Shown here in pieces: positions 43,880 through 54,776 of a stretch of DNA of 64,000 nucleotides. The notes under the pieces are model-generated. The model ran no database searches. It was not told the DNA's origin and saw only the letters and a program-made list of their open reading frames with translations. How positions within the stretch are numbered: the first letter of the stretch is position 1; the number at the start of each line of letters is the position of its first letter. The stretch is from Roridomyces roridus (taxonomy: Eukaryota > Basidiomycota > Agaricomycetes > Agaricales > Mycenaceae). The translations under genes and the position numbers were made by a program. Location of the stretch: positions 1,426,001 to 1,490,000 of the forward strand of contig JARKIF010000011.1 in assembly GCA_029378245.1 (NCBI GenBank), given 5' to 3'.

Positions 43880-45010
43880 AAGGGCTAGTCGTTCGCTCGA
43901 GATACAAGGTCGCTAAAACACAGATCTTGCGGAGTCTTGGACGTCGACGCATGACCACAGACCCCACCGCAGCATGAAGGTGGGAGTGCACGCGAAAGAT
44001 TCAATAGCTTCCGTCCCCCTGGAGAGTCGATTGGCTGACGCAGGACTAAATGAGATGACGAGACCCGGCGGAGAGAACGTCTATCTAGTATATCAGCCGA
44101 GTCATATGCGAGGGGTGCCATAACATGGGAGATTGGGGAATGAATCAACGCTCAGGTGGTGATTGAGCGGTATGGACGCGGAGTCGATGGTGGGTGCTGG
44201 CCATGGCGCCGGGCGGGGAACGGCAGCGGCGTACTCGGAGTCTCGGACATATGTACAGGCAGGATTGGACCAGGGCCCAGGGGAGCGAGAGCGACGTCGC
44301 TTGAAGTCGCGGTGACGCATAGAATGAGAATCGCCGGGACTTGTTACGCTCCGGTCCAGCTTGGGAATGATTTCCCCGGGAAGACGTCCCAGGAGTCTGA
44401 GAGCCGCAGACGCACAGAGTAGAACGAAGCAAGTATAGCCAGCCCAGCCCAATCAGGTAACGTCAATGTCTATTCCTATTCCCATCGACGAGGACTGGAC
44501 CATACTACTAGTAGGCACAGTATGCGTTGGCGGTGGCGGTCCGCGACCTTGAATCCACTGGAGATAAATCCTTGCTCAGAGTCGCACGTAGCCCGTGTGG
44601 GAGGATCGTAAGTGACTTCTCAACGTCGTCGATGGCAACCGCGAAAACCAATATTCTTGATGATGACGAGACAAGATACGCGAGACGGCGACGCTTTGTA
44701 AAGATTCAGCCTCGAGGCTCCGCTTGGGTTGATCCAAGTTTGGAATAAAGTCGACGTCGGCCCCCGAGCCATGTGTCAGTAGATGCAAAGTGCAAGAAGT
44801 CCGGGCAAGCGGGCGCCGTTAGACTTGAAGAAGAAGCGTCGCGCACTCGATCAATCGGGGCGTGTGGACTTGTGGACCCAAGGTCGCCTCGAGGCAGATT
44901 GTCGACTGATGCGATGGGCCTCGGGGCATCAGAGCATCAACGCATCAGGCGCCCCGGGCCACGGGGCGGGATGATGTATCGCGATGATCTAATTCTTGGA
45001 ATCAATTGTG
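43880..45010 (-). repeat. inverted repeat arm X2 (partner at 29985-31675)
   Basis: The reverse complement of this segment matches the X1 arm and lacks the Helitron-like insertion, so it gives the pre-insertion state. The frame AVAVRDLESTGDKSLL recurs at about 44530 on the plus strand. The two arms are about 12 kb apart and have diverged by substitutions and small indels. Confidence 0.6.
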
Positions 45011-46204
45011 CGGACCGTGGTCGGAGTGATGTACGCACGTTTATCAGCGCCGCAAGTTGGTTTTAACTTTGAATAGCGTATCGCTATCAAAGATAGCGTT
45101 ATCGTACACCGCAAGGGGTCAGCATTGAGAGAAAATCTGGGAAGATCATCCACGGCTCGGGTGCGCTACATAGTGTATCCCGGCAGCGGAACGTAAATTT
45201 GGCCCCGGACCTTGATAACTTGGAAAAACCAAAGGGGCAAAACTTGGCCCGGGACCCTGGCGTCGCGGGTGTAATTTCGTGCTAGCACCACAGACGAGTT
45301 TGACACGAGCAGTATACGAGCTGAGGAACCCACAAAGCTCACGGGGAAATGCCCGCTGCTTTCGGATCGGGCTGGACAAACGTCCGGGGAGCACTTGGGG
45401 GGAGAGGTACGCGAAATGCTGACCGTTCAGAAGTGCCCGAGGGTTTGCGATAGAAGGCCGGATAGATCTAGAGCCGCTTGATGTTAATTTTGACTCTTGG
45501 TGAAAGGGAATGTTGGTGTAGATATTGAACGGCAATGATCTCATGAGTATCGAGGTTCTGCAAGCTGGGAATCGACCATCGTGACCGAGAGTGAAAGTCC
45601 GTATTTCGTGAGCCATGTCATGGATAGAATGTCCGGCGGTAGAGGCGAAGTTGGAGTCTTGGAGAGAGAAGAGTAAGAAAGAACACATGCTGTGACCCGG
45701 GACTAACTATAGTCGATCCAAGTCACGGGTCGATGGCAAGGGGCTTGGTCGACGGGAGGATGGAGGATGCTTTGAACGGAGGTAGGGTGGTATTTTGGGG
45801 GATTTCCGTACGGATTGAATGGGGAGCATGGATCGCTGCCGTGGGAGTGGTCAGAGTCGTGCCTTGAGCCAGGCCCAATTTCGAAGAGCAGGCGTCAATC
45901 CGACAGTTTTCATGCGCGGGGAGCGTGATATTCTCTGGCAGCGAGTTCAGGACGCAAGAGCAGAAGCAACAGTAGGGTTGAGGAAAGAGTTCTGAGTCAA
46001 CGGTACCGAGATCATTTGGAGATCATGGTGGTCGGAAAGAAGAGAAGGACGTGTGATCCGCTGATGTAAGCCACGCTTTCCGACCCATCACCGCCATTCG
46101 ACGCGCCGATGAATACCACTAGTCATGGCCCATTGTAGAAATCGGAGGCCATGTTTCACCGCTGGGAATCATGGGGAAAATTTAAAATGCACCTGAACCC
46201 TGAC
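45011..46204. other. gene-poor region; nothing recognised
   Basis: A 180-residue frame at 45146-45688 (minus) has no domain or motif that I know. GGTCCCGGGCCAAG-type words near 45200 and 45245 repeat in opposite orientation. No other feature. Confidence 0.35.
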
Positions 46205-46228
46205 TCATGACCCAGTCACAGCCCGAAA

Positions 46229-46292
46229 GGCCCCGAATCGAACGGGATCCTCACACTTTGTCGCGCAGGTTCTTCCAAGGGTAGCCAGTGCC
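46229..46292 (-). repeat. tRNA-like sequence, family 2 (copy 3)
   Basis: On the minus strand GGCTACCCTTGGAAGAACC, GCGACAAAGTGTGAGG and the T-arm CCCG-TTCGATT-CGGG are recognisable. There is no acceptor pairing. It begins the third tRNA-like cluster and is followed by a family 1 copy, as next to A1 and A2. Confidence 0.5.
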
Positions 46293-46351
46293 GTGTATGT
46301 AGGGTATCGTGCAGAACAAAAACTTGTACGCCTCCATACCTCCTGCACCAA

Positions 46352-46447
46352 GACCGGGTCTCGAATCGAACGGGCCCGGTTGGTAGTACTACAAAACTGA
46401 CAACGATATATGGTCATACCGTCATAGTAAGGAGACGCAACCAGGTC
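46352..46447 (-). repeat. tRNA-like sequence, family 1 (copy 4)
   Basis: GACCTGG and CCCGGTC ends and the T-loop TTCGATT are kept, with CGAGA in place of CGGGA; the GCGC D-like hairpin is lost. It is degenerate. Confidence 0.45.
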
Positions 46448-46997
46448 GGTAGTGTACATTCAACCGAATCGTTTGGTACACGTGAATGAATAGATCAAGG
46501 CTAAGCCCAGCTCCCGAATTTCACGGGCGACTTCCAGTCCTCAAGGCCTCATGGTACAGCCTGAGGCTTTAGGCGTGACCAAGGATCGGAATTTACCACG
46601 TTGAGTGCCAAAAACATGCCCAAATCCTATTTTTTTTACGACGAAGCCCCGCATCGAACGGCATGGATCTCGTCCAGTTTCCATCGTGCGTCTGACACTG
46701 GCTGACGTGTGTACAGAACACCTTGCTGGAGTCATGCGGAGTCTTTCATGACGCAACCTACCCCAAAAACAAAAGGCGAGTGCAGAATTCAGACCAGGAC
46801 GAAGGTCCAAATCGCGACCGAGGAGTCTGCCACAGTGATCCACTCGTGTTGAAGAAAACGCTTAACTACTCTGACGTTGATTCGGAGGACCCAGTCCCGG
46901 ATCCAACGGGCTCTTGTTGTTGCGGAGGTGGTGCATTGTCAGTGTCGTCCTCCCAAGTACTCATACTTTACCGGTGAAAAAGACAACATAAGTACTG
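46448..46997. repeat. inter-unit spacer with two decayed T-arms
   Basis: GCCCCGCATCGAACGGC at about 46646 and AGTCCCGGATCCAACGGG at about 46893 are decayed forms of the same T-arm. No gene was recognised between them. Confidence 0.4.
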
Positions 46998-47062
46998 TCG
47001 ATATCGAACGGGATCTTCCCACTTGCTGCGGAGGCTCATTTCCGTGCAACCAGCATTACCAT
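46998..47062 (-). repeat. tRNA-like sequence, family 2 (copy 4)
   Basis: On the minus strand TGGTTGCACGGAAATGAGCC and GCAAGTGGGAAGATCCCG, then TTCGATAT, keep the D-arm and half of the T-arm. It is the most decayed family 2 copy. Confidence 0.4.
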
Positions 47063-47135
47063 TAGGGATTTGAATTTGCAACACTTCACACTGCACTTGT
47101 GCATTATCTAGCAAAAAAGCTCTCCAATGGCCTAA

Positions 47136-47224
47136 GACTGGGTCCCGAATCGAACGGGTTGTTGCCGCAGAACTGTGCACGTTGGGTATGTTGAGGGGCC
47201 GCGCGGCCAGGCGCAACCGGATCC
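47136..47224 (-). repeat. tRNA-like sequence, family 1 (copy 5)
   Basis: The T-arm CCCG-TTCGATT-CGGG and acceptor 3' half CCCAGTC are clear; the 5' part is altered (GGATCCGGTTGCGCCTGG). A further T-arm-like CTCGAATCGAACGAG lies at about 47439. Confidence 0.45.
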
Positions 47225-47589
47225 ATCCCATAGTGTGCATTCTAATGAATCTAATCGCCTGGCATATGAGCACGGCCGTCGATGAAAGGGCCAACTTGGA
47301 CGCACGAACATGACAGACCGCGCGGAATCTAACGGAATTATAGTCGGATGTTTTCGTCCAACAACTTTGATACTTGATATGACAGTGAGCGTATCCGCGA
47401 GGGGAAAAAGAAACTGGACAACATGACATCGCCTGGCTCTCGAATCGAACGAGTACCTGGACGCAAATCAAGCCAGTGAGCCCTCAGGGTGGGACGTAAC
47501 AAGGCTTGAATTGAATCCCATTCATGCTGTTCTGTTTCAATAACCGGTCTGCCCAAAAATTCATTCAGAGGCTCTTCCGCACCACCAGA

Positions 47590-48148
47590 ATTACAATGAG
47601 GAAGTGGAGGAAGCAGGGGGGATGGGTTTTGCTTTGGATCTGCTGGAGCTCACGGTGGCACGTATTGGAGTGACGCGGAGAATCGAGGCAGGTGCCTGCG
47701 GGTCATCGATTCTAAGTCGTTTTGCAGGAGGAGGAGTGTTATCGTGACGAAGAGAGCGACGCTGAGCTACGACGAGAACGGGCGTTAGACGGACCTAATT
47801 CGACCGTCGACGAGCAAGTACACGCACCAGGCTCTTTTCCCTCTTCATCCCCGTCCATGAGCGCAACTGGGACGCTGCCAGTCCACCCTAGAGCGCTGAG
47901 TGCGTCCCGTAGACCCTTGACCTCCTTCAGCAGCTGACGCTCCCGTTCCCTGGCCCGTCCACGTTCCATAGAGAGTTGATCCTCAAGCTTGGAGCACCCG
48001 GGACATTCTCCTTCGTCGCCGTTCACGCTGGCGTTGGCAGTCATAATGTCTTGCGTAGTAGATGGCCCGGGCGCAATCCGAGAGAGTGCGAGCTGGGCCT
48101 GGGCGAGGTTGGGGCGAGGGCTTGTTGCGCCGCGCTGAGTGCATCCAT
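47590..48148 (-). pseudogene. family B copy B4, truncated and frameshifted
   Basis: Starts MDALSAAQQALA like the other B genes. An extra 11 bases that look like a local duplication (CCAACCTCGCC next to CTCGCC, about 48110) shift the frame. The ECPGC pair and coiled coil remain readable in another frame (ANASVNGDEGECPGC, LSMERGRARERERQLL). Exon 2 keeps KRLRID and GVTPIRATV-like sequence, then stops matching at about 47590, where the tRNA-like cluster begins. The charged C-terminal half is missing. It is divergent from K3 with 507 bp between starts. Confidence 0.65.
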
Positions 48149-48261
48149 CTTGGGCACCTTATTCGTTCTGGAGATCGTTGGCGGTGGCCCGGTCGTCTCG
48201 AGCGAGCAGTGGGCGAGCAGGATTGGAGCAGGACAGTGGGTGAAGAAAAGAGAGAGTGATT

Positions 48262-48275
48262 GATCACGTGTGGCA
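48262..48275 (-). promoter_or_regulatory. conserved family B promoter motif (B4)
   Basis: GATCACGTGTGGCA on the plus strand, three bases shorter than in B2 and B3, followed by CCGTTTTCGGC and a second TCACGTG at about 48300. It is in the B4-K3 intergenic region. Confidence 0.45.
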
Positions 48276-48655
48276 TCCGTTTTCGGCAACAATTACCCAT
48301 CACGTGCGCTGCTTCGGGCTTGTTCCCGACCTTCATCATCTTTGCATCATCCCTCTCTTCTAACCAAACTCGATCCATTTCTCTTGTTCTGCGTTCTGCT
48401 TCTCCCCCGACCGGACCCCTTCGCTTCGCAGCGCTCGGTTTCAAGAATCCTGCGCTCGCTCTCGTTCCGCTGACTTTCATTCGATGATAGGGCACGGCAA
48501 AAATGGATTTAATGTTCACTGCCTCGCATGGTTGTACGTCCGGCGTCTAAAGTTTCACAGCATCATCGATATATTTACACCTGCGGGGTGTCACTTAAAG
48601 GGAGGTTCGGACGTCCCACACTTTGTCTCCCTTCTTCTCTCCTCCCACCACGACG
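48276..48655. promoter_or_regulatory. shared B4-K3 intergenic region
   Basis: The K-proximal part matches the K2 and K4 upstream regions, for example AATCCTGCGCTCGCTCTCGT and GTTCACTGCCTCGCATGG, with the start codon in ACGACGATG in all three. Confidence 0.45.
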
Positions 48656-51021
48656 ATGAACGACCAACCTCATCTCAATTGGTCCTTCTTCCACCAATCA
48701 ACTTCTCCTGGAACTCCTCAGTATGATTCTGTCCCCTGCATTGATTAAACCTTGAGCGCCCAGCAGATATCCGGGCGCCTTCTTGCCCGGCGCGCAGCAC
48801 ACGACTATCCACGGAGGAAGCTTTGCCAGTAATGTCCATATTCATCAGCTGTTCCCCGCTCCACAGGGTACGAACAAGCTCTTCCTGACGAGCTTTATCT
48901 GATCGTCCGCGAAAGACGGTTACAGGCGGATACCACGGGGTGACATCCGTCTCCTACGGGAGATCCGCCTCGATAAACATGAGCGTGGTGTGGTACACTG
49001 TTCCGAGCGCCGCAACTTCGCACGTCGGATGCTCGCTGCTAAAGTGCATCCAATGGAGTCGGAGAAGGCAGTCGTTTTGTATGACGGAAGCAATGCCGAA
49101 GCGGTATGTCAGGTTTCTTCCCCTTATCTTATCCCACACAGTAATGCCCTGCATAGGAGCGATGGAAATATGTTGAACAGCATTCAAAGTTCTGGTGCGT
49201 TCTTGACCACATTATCCGGTCCCGTCTGAAACTATCACAAAGGCATCCAAACATATTGCAAATTTTTGGATTCGCCGATCATCGTGGCAGCTATGCTGTA
49301 GTGACTCATGAGGGTCAGTTCACGCATAGCAAATGTCTGAGTTTCACCTGATATCTGCTAGATCTCATGCCGTACCGCGAGTTCATGGCACTGCATCGTC
49401 CATCGCCGGTCATGACAGTTTACCTGATTGTGTGCTGGGTGCGTTGGTGTATTTCCCATTTTCTGATTGCTGAACCAGCGTGGCGCCCCAGAGCCTTGAC
49501 TCGGTGAGTGTTTTTCTGCGTGCCTACAGTCTCGGTTAGAACAACGGACAGAGTTCCCTGCGTGCATTTGCGCAAAGAGACCCTGCGTATTCGTCATCGA
49601 AAATCCACAGATTATTGGAGATTGATGATTGCACGGAGTGGATTCGGTGCTCGACTGGACGTCTCTGTGTCGAACTCGAGCCCAGTGGCATTGAGTCACC
49701 CCCGTGGACAGTGTTCTTACCTGATCTGCCCGTGGATGCCCCACTGGTGCTCAATAACCCAGATTTTGAAATACAAGCAGTCCAGATGTTGACAGAGGAT
49801 GTATACCGGGGGATCTGCCAATCTTGGCTTTCGAATGGGCATCAACTGGGTCTTTTCAATCAGGCCGAGGTTCGGGTTGGCGTGCTGGCATTTTCCCCGC
49901 TCGGTGTGCAAATCGAGGTGCCCGGGCACATTGTGGCATCCCCCCCGGTGTTTGACAAGTCTGTCAATTTATACAACCAGGGGTCCTGGACCTATGATTC
50001 TTCCTATTGTTCCCCGGACTCTGTCAATGTCTCAGGATGGACAAGGTGCGATGAGCCTGGAATCCACCGGAGCTTGACTGATTACATACGGAGGTTCAAT
50101 AGATGGCATTTGACTGATGCTGCACACATTTTGCTTGACATATGGCCCAAGAACTATTGGCTACCACAGGCCAATTATATTTTTCGACAAATACAGGTGG
50201 CTTCCACTCACGAGAAATATGGTGATCTGAATTCCTGGTTTCGATTGAAGTGCACCGACTTACCTCATACACAAGTTTTTGTTCACAACATGTGGTTCCA
50301 CCTGAGTGTATCAAAAGCAAGAGACTCAGGTGGCCCGAAAGGGTATCTGTTTGTGTGTCCTCCGGATCATCTACGCACGGGTCCAGACTCATTCGCGTGG
50401 CCACAATGCCCGTGGTTCTGGTCTATGGATCCAAATGGCGACCAGCCGTTGACCGAGAAAGATGCGCTGCGTCTCGGATTTCCCGGGGTTCAGATGGAAA
50501 TCAAGGTATACGGGTTCTCTTGGCCTTCCAGTGTGTATGAAGGATTACGAACATTTCACGCGGCGAAGGGAATTGACCCCGAGAGTCAGGAGCTCGCTCG
50601 GCAGCTTGAGCTTCCATTACTCGAGGTTTCCGGCGAGGGATCCCCGCTGTTCTCAAATGGTTGGGTTTAAACTGATGGTATTCACATTCCACTGATGCTT
50701 CAACCAGTAACGGATGAGGTGACAATGTCCATCCTTGAGTGCCTTGACCCGGTTGGCAGACAGGCCAGGCAGGTCGCACGAGCAGCACGGGTTCTTGAGT
50801 TTGCCGAGTGGAAGAAAGCAAATAGTCAGATCGCGGAACGAAATATGGAGAAGCAATTGCGGTTCGAAGCAGACAAGATGGCGTGGCATGCTCACTGGGA
50901 GCGAAGAAACGGGCCTCGTGAGGAGTTGGCAAAGGCGAAATGGATGGACTACAAGCCAGAGATCAGATTATGCCGGGGGATCAAGATGTTGAACGGCGAA
51001 GATTGGGAACAGCGCGAGTAA
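48656..51021 (+). CDS. family K pseudokinase-like protein K3
   Basis: Same layout as K2. It starts MNDQPHLNWSFFHQSTSPGT, then YPGAFLPGAQHTTIHGGSFA, YRRIPRGDIRLLREIRLD, ARRMLAAKVHPMESEKAVVL, HPNILQIFG-like sequence and LMPYREFLALHRPSPVMTVY. The large exon carries WIRCSTGRLCVELEPSG, YLFVCPPDHLRTGPDSFAWP and FHAAKGIDPESQELA. An apparent stop at 50668 lies in a 48-nt intron (50657-50704) and is removed by splicing, after which the frame runs VTDEVTMSILECLDPV to a stop at 51021, about 30 codons shorter than K2. No HRD or DFG motif is visible. It appears intact. Its 3' flank was hit by the copia-like sequence at about 51164. Confidence 0.65.
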
Positions 51022-51151
51022 GAGGATGGTGGAGAACAAGAAGGCGGAGGCAGTGGCAGACAAAATCGCCGCCGTACAAGACATCGTGGGGCTTCACCAT
51101 ATTGAATGTCAGCGGCTGTAACTTCGATTACCGTATATTGAGAGATACCTG

Positions 51152-52523
51152 TTGGGAATCTGGGATTATAGCACTTCCTGCTTTGCCACCCTTGAGAATA
51201 TTCTGGAACATGAGATCCAGCCGGGTTGGAAGTTGGCGTCGCTCCGCACGATACTGTCTGTTGCTGCTCGTTACGACTGGGAAATCAAGGTCTTTGATTT
51301 CTCGGCAGCATTTCTCAACGGCGAGTTCTCCGAGGATGAAGAGATTTTTATGGAGCAAGCTCCGTTTCACTCCAACGGCAACTCCGATGAGGTTGTCCGT
51401 CTTCAACGCACGATCTACGGCTTGAAGCAATCTAGCCGCAAGTGGTACGAGAAGTCGACGGCATCTCTCGCGACGCTCGGCATCCACCCACTCCACTCTG
51501 ACCATGCTGTCTACCGTGTAGTTCGAGGTGGAGACCTCACGCTGCTCGCTATTCACATCGACGACAGTACAATTACTGGGAACTCACCGACGTTGATTGA
51601 GGAAATTCAACAGGAGATTGCCGGGATGTTCAAGATTACGATGTTGGGTTCGATTAGCTGGCTTCTTGGAATGGAGGTCAAGCGAAATCGTGAGAAGGGG
51701 ACGTTGGCGTTATCACAGACAACATACGTGGACACGTTGCTGTCAAGATTCAACATGGCGGATTGTAAACCCGTCTCGGTACCCCTCGATCCCACGGTTC
51801 AACTTACACGTGAACAATGCCCTGTGGATTCAGAGGCAGCGTCTGCGATGCGGAGCATCCCGTATCGTGAACTTATTGGCGGACTTGTTTGGCTGGCGAC
51901 GGCTACTCGACCAGACCTTGCATTTACCGTTTGTGTGTTGTCTCGCTTCATTGATAACCCTGGACTTCCCCACTGGACGGCGGCGAAGAGGGTACTTCAA
52001 TATTTGAAGGGGACACGCACGTTGGCGTTGGTTTACAGCATGTCTGACTCCACGCTTGGACTGGACATCTACGCAGATGCGGATGGAATGTCATTGGAGA
52101 ATCGCTTTCCGATTTCGGGTTACGCTTTTGTGTTGAACGGAGCGGCGGTGTCATGGTCATCGAAACAACAGGAAAGTGTTTCGCTTTCCACCACGGAGGC
52201 CGAATACATTGCGGTGACTTACACTGCCAAGGAGGCTATCTGGTTCCGTTACTTCATGGGCGAACTCTTTGGACAGGTGGATTTCCCGTTCATCATTTAC
52301 AACGACAACCAGTCAGCAATATCACTTGCGCATGCCGAACTTGGACAGTTCCACGCACGCACCAAGCATATTGATATACGCTACCATTTTATTCGGGAGC
52401 AGATCGAGAGTGTTTATTGTCCGACGGCGGAGATGACCGCGGATATTTTTACGCAGGCGCTGACCGCTTTCAAGTTCAAACCTCTAGTTGGATTACTGGG
52501 GTTGATTCTGGTTTGAGGGGGAG
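51152..52523 (+). pseudogene. 5'-truncated Ty1/copia reverse transcriptase-RNase H
   Basis: One open frame of about 450 codons. KVFDFSAAFLNGEF and IFMEQAPF are the start of a copia reverse transcriptase; LQRTIYGLKQSSRKWYE and AIHIDDSTITG follow, the latter at the YVDD catalytic site with H in place of Y. The RNase H part is present: LDIYADADGM, VSWSSKQQESVSLSTTEAEY, NDNQSAISLAH, RTKHIDIRYHFI. Gag, protease and integrase are missing, because the element begins inside the polymerase at about 51164. A polypurine tract GAGGGGGAG (52515-52523) leads directly into the LTR. It lies in the K3 3' flank. Confidence 0.85.
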
Positions 52524-52987
52524 TGTTGGAATATGGACAAACCAGATGCGCATGTGACCGCGTCGAGGTTGTTGCTACGGGCAGCCACAGTCCTGTGCGC
52601 GTTGCTGTTGAGTGACCTCGTTGCTACTATGACTGAGCTCGTTGCTAGATGACTGATGTGCTTGCTTATGTGACGAGGACCTCGGGAGGTACACTGACAC
52701 GGAATATGTAATGGATCACGTCATCTCAAAATTTGTGCGGCTTGCTCTGCCACAAGGACGGCTATACACAGTCTGTTCTGGGTACTATTAAGGACACTAG
52801 GGGGCCTAGTATCTACCACTGTGAAGTCGAGTCCAGACGTGCTTTTGTTTGTGAGCAGTGACGTAGTTGGCACGAACATGTGATCCAGTTCTTTTTCTGC
52901 ATTTGGAAATGCCGCACTTTTCATCTCATACCACAACCACAACACACCCGCTCTAGCTCAAACTGCACACACACTATCCTCACCATC

Positions 52988-53804
52988 ATGCCCTACACCT
53001 CCGCTGCAAAGAAGGCCACCATTGTCACCCTAAGGGAGGAGGGATACTCGGAAAGAGAGGTTGCGAGAAAGAGAATGTTGCGCCCACAACCGTCTCCAGG
53101 ATCACCAATCGGTATGGCCCAACTCACGACTACGAGGCTGTGGGTGTCAAGAAGGGTCGTCCATCCAAGTTCGGGCCGAAGGACATCCGCAGGGCTCTCT
53201 ATTTGCTGTCAAGCAGGGAGGCCAAGAATGCATCCGACCTTCAGCGGCGCTTTTTCCCCCATGTCCATGTGGATACGGTCCGCAAAGCGCTCAAGAACAG
53301 TGGTCTCATGGCCTATGTTCGTCAATCCAAGCCCCTCCTCACAAAGCAGCACATTGCGAAGCGTTTGGACTGGGGGGAGAAGCATTGTTACTGGACAGCC
53401 GACAATTGGGGGCGGTGATATTCTCAGATGAGTCCAGATTCAATCTCATCGGGTCGGATGGTCGTGAGTGGTGTTGGAGGAAGCCAGGGGAGGCTTTCGA
53501 TGCCAAATACACCAAGAAGAAGGTCAAACACGGCGGCGGCGGCGTGATGGTGTGGGGCTGCATCACACGTGCTGGCGTCGGGCGTCTTCATCGTGTGGAC
53601 GGCATCATGGATCGGTTCCAATATGTCGATATCCTGACCGAGTCCCTCCTGGGCATCATCCAGGACCACAATCTCGACCCTGCCAACATCTATTTTCAAC
53701 AAGACGGCGATCCAAAGCACACTTCGGGGCATACTCGTGGGTTCCTTGAGCTCGAAGGGCTCGATGAGCTCCCGTGGCAAGGGGGCACCGGGATCGAAAT
53801 TTGA
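52988..53804 (+). pseudogene. Tc1/mariner transposase, frameshifted and truncated
   Basis: The N-terminus MPYTSAAKKATIVTLREEGY and NVAPTTVSRITNRYG form the helix-turn-helix region. The catalytic core shows VIFSDESRFNL (first Asp) and IYFQQDGDPKHTS (second Asp). Two frameshifts are visible, near 53072 and, by one missing G, near 53413. After about 53760 the usual proline-rich PDLNPIE segment with the third acidic residue is absent and replaced by unrelated DNA. The element cannot move itself. Confidence 0.8.
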
Positions 53805-54094
53805 GGGATATGTTTCCCAAGAGGCCCCGGGGGCATGCAAATAGACGCTGAGACGTTCATCAGTAGCTTCCCAATGGCAAATATTCGTGTACAAGTGCGC
53901 CAGATTGGTTCCAAATGAAGGTGCGCCGACTTGAATGACTTGAAATGTGCGGCGAGGCGTGATGAGGCACGGAAGCCACGTAGAACTGCAGATACAAGTG
54001 CTGGCTGTCCGCACAGTACACGGGGCCTGAAGACACTTGCGCAAAATGGGGTGTACGTCCAGCCTCACCCGTGCGGTGCAGGAGGCTGGGCGGC

Positions 54095-54445
54095 GGTACA
54101 TGTCGAGGCTCAGGATGAGTTCCAGAGGTCGGAGATGACCAGTTGGAGTCGAAAGGGCATTTCTGCGGGCGTTACGTGGTGTTGGATGTTAAGAATCCCG
54201 TTGAAATGGCCCGAGACGGGTGGAGTGCTGTCATGTATGGACTCCGCTTTCCAGCCGCCGATGGCGGACAACGGGCACCGAATGAGAGAGAAATGGTTCG
54301 GGGGGTGTCAAAAATGTATTTGGAAGGGTATAGACTCATTGAGGTATGTAGGGGGAGCAATAATGGATGGGCTGAAAAAGTTGCCGAAACCTATGTGACG
54401 GCGAGCCCTCGTTCAAGGCGAAGGCGGAGTGTAGAACCACGGTGA
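54095..54445 (+). other. possible captured coding fragment in the Tc1/mariner element
   Basis: An open stretch reads CGRYVVLDVKNPVEMARDGW, AVMYGLRFPAADGG, EREMVRGVSKMYLEGYRLIE. It has protein-like composition but no recognised family. A host gene piece carried by the element is one explanation. Confidence 0.3.
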
Positions 54446-54534
54446 GAGGGGTAAGTAAAGATAAGGTGTATGTGTACGCACCACATGAGCCATTTCCGCC
54501 ACTGCCACTCTCCATCCCCGCGAAAAATTTCAAA

Positions 54535-54776
54535 ATGTTTGGCTTCCAGAAACAGGCGGTGCACAAAGGTTGGCCTCAAAGACGACGAGCAAAATGGCTA
54601 AATACAAGTTAGTACCGTCAATAGGGTACATAGACTATGCTCACTGACCCTATAAAGTTCGGACGTGGTACCGGGCAGAGTGCGTCCGCTACAAAGGGGT
54701 CAATCCGACGTCTTTTGTGCAAGATTTTGCTGCTTGGGGGAGAATATTGGGTCGTATAGCGGCATTTAGGGGATGA
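54535..54776 (+). CDS. small putative two-exon gene inside the Tc1/mariner element
   Basis: MFGFQKQAVHKGWPQRRRAK is followed by a GTTAGT donor at about 54607 and a TATAAAG acceptor at about 54656. Splicing gives RTWYRAECVRYKGVNPTSF and VQDFAAWGRILGRIAAFRG, then a stop at 54776. The join keeps one frame and the product is basic, about 63 residues. No homologue comes to mind. The open frame could be chance. Confidence 0.25.

Noticed and set aside
45146..45688. 180-residue open frame on the minus strand
   Set aside because: No recognised motif; the composition and the changing frames of leucine-rich words look like chance or a very old relic.
50668..50670. Premature stop in K3
   Set aside because: It lies in a 48-nt intron with GT and AG ends that is conserved in K2; splicing restores the frame.
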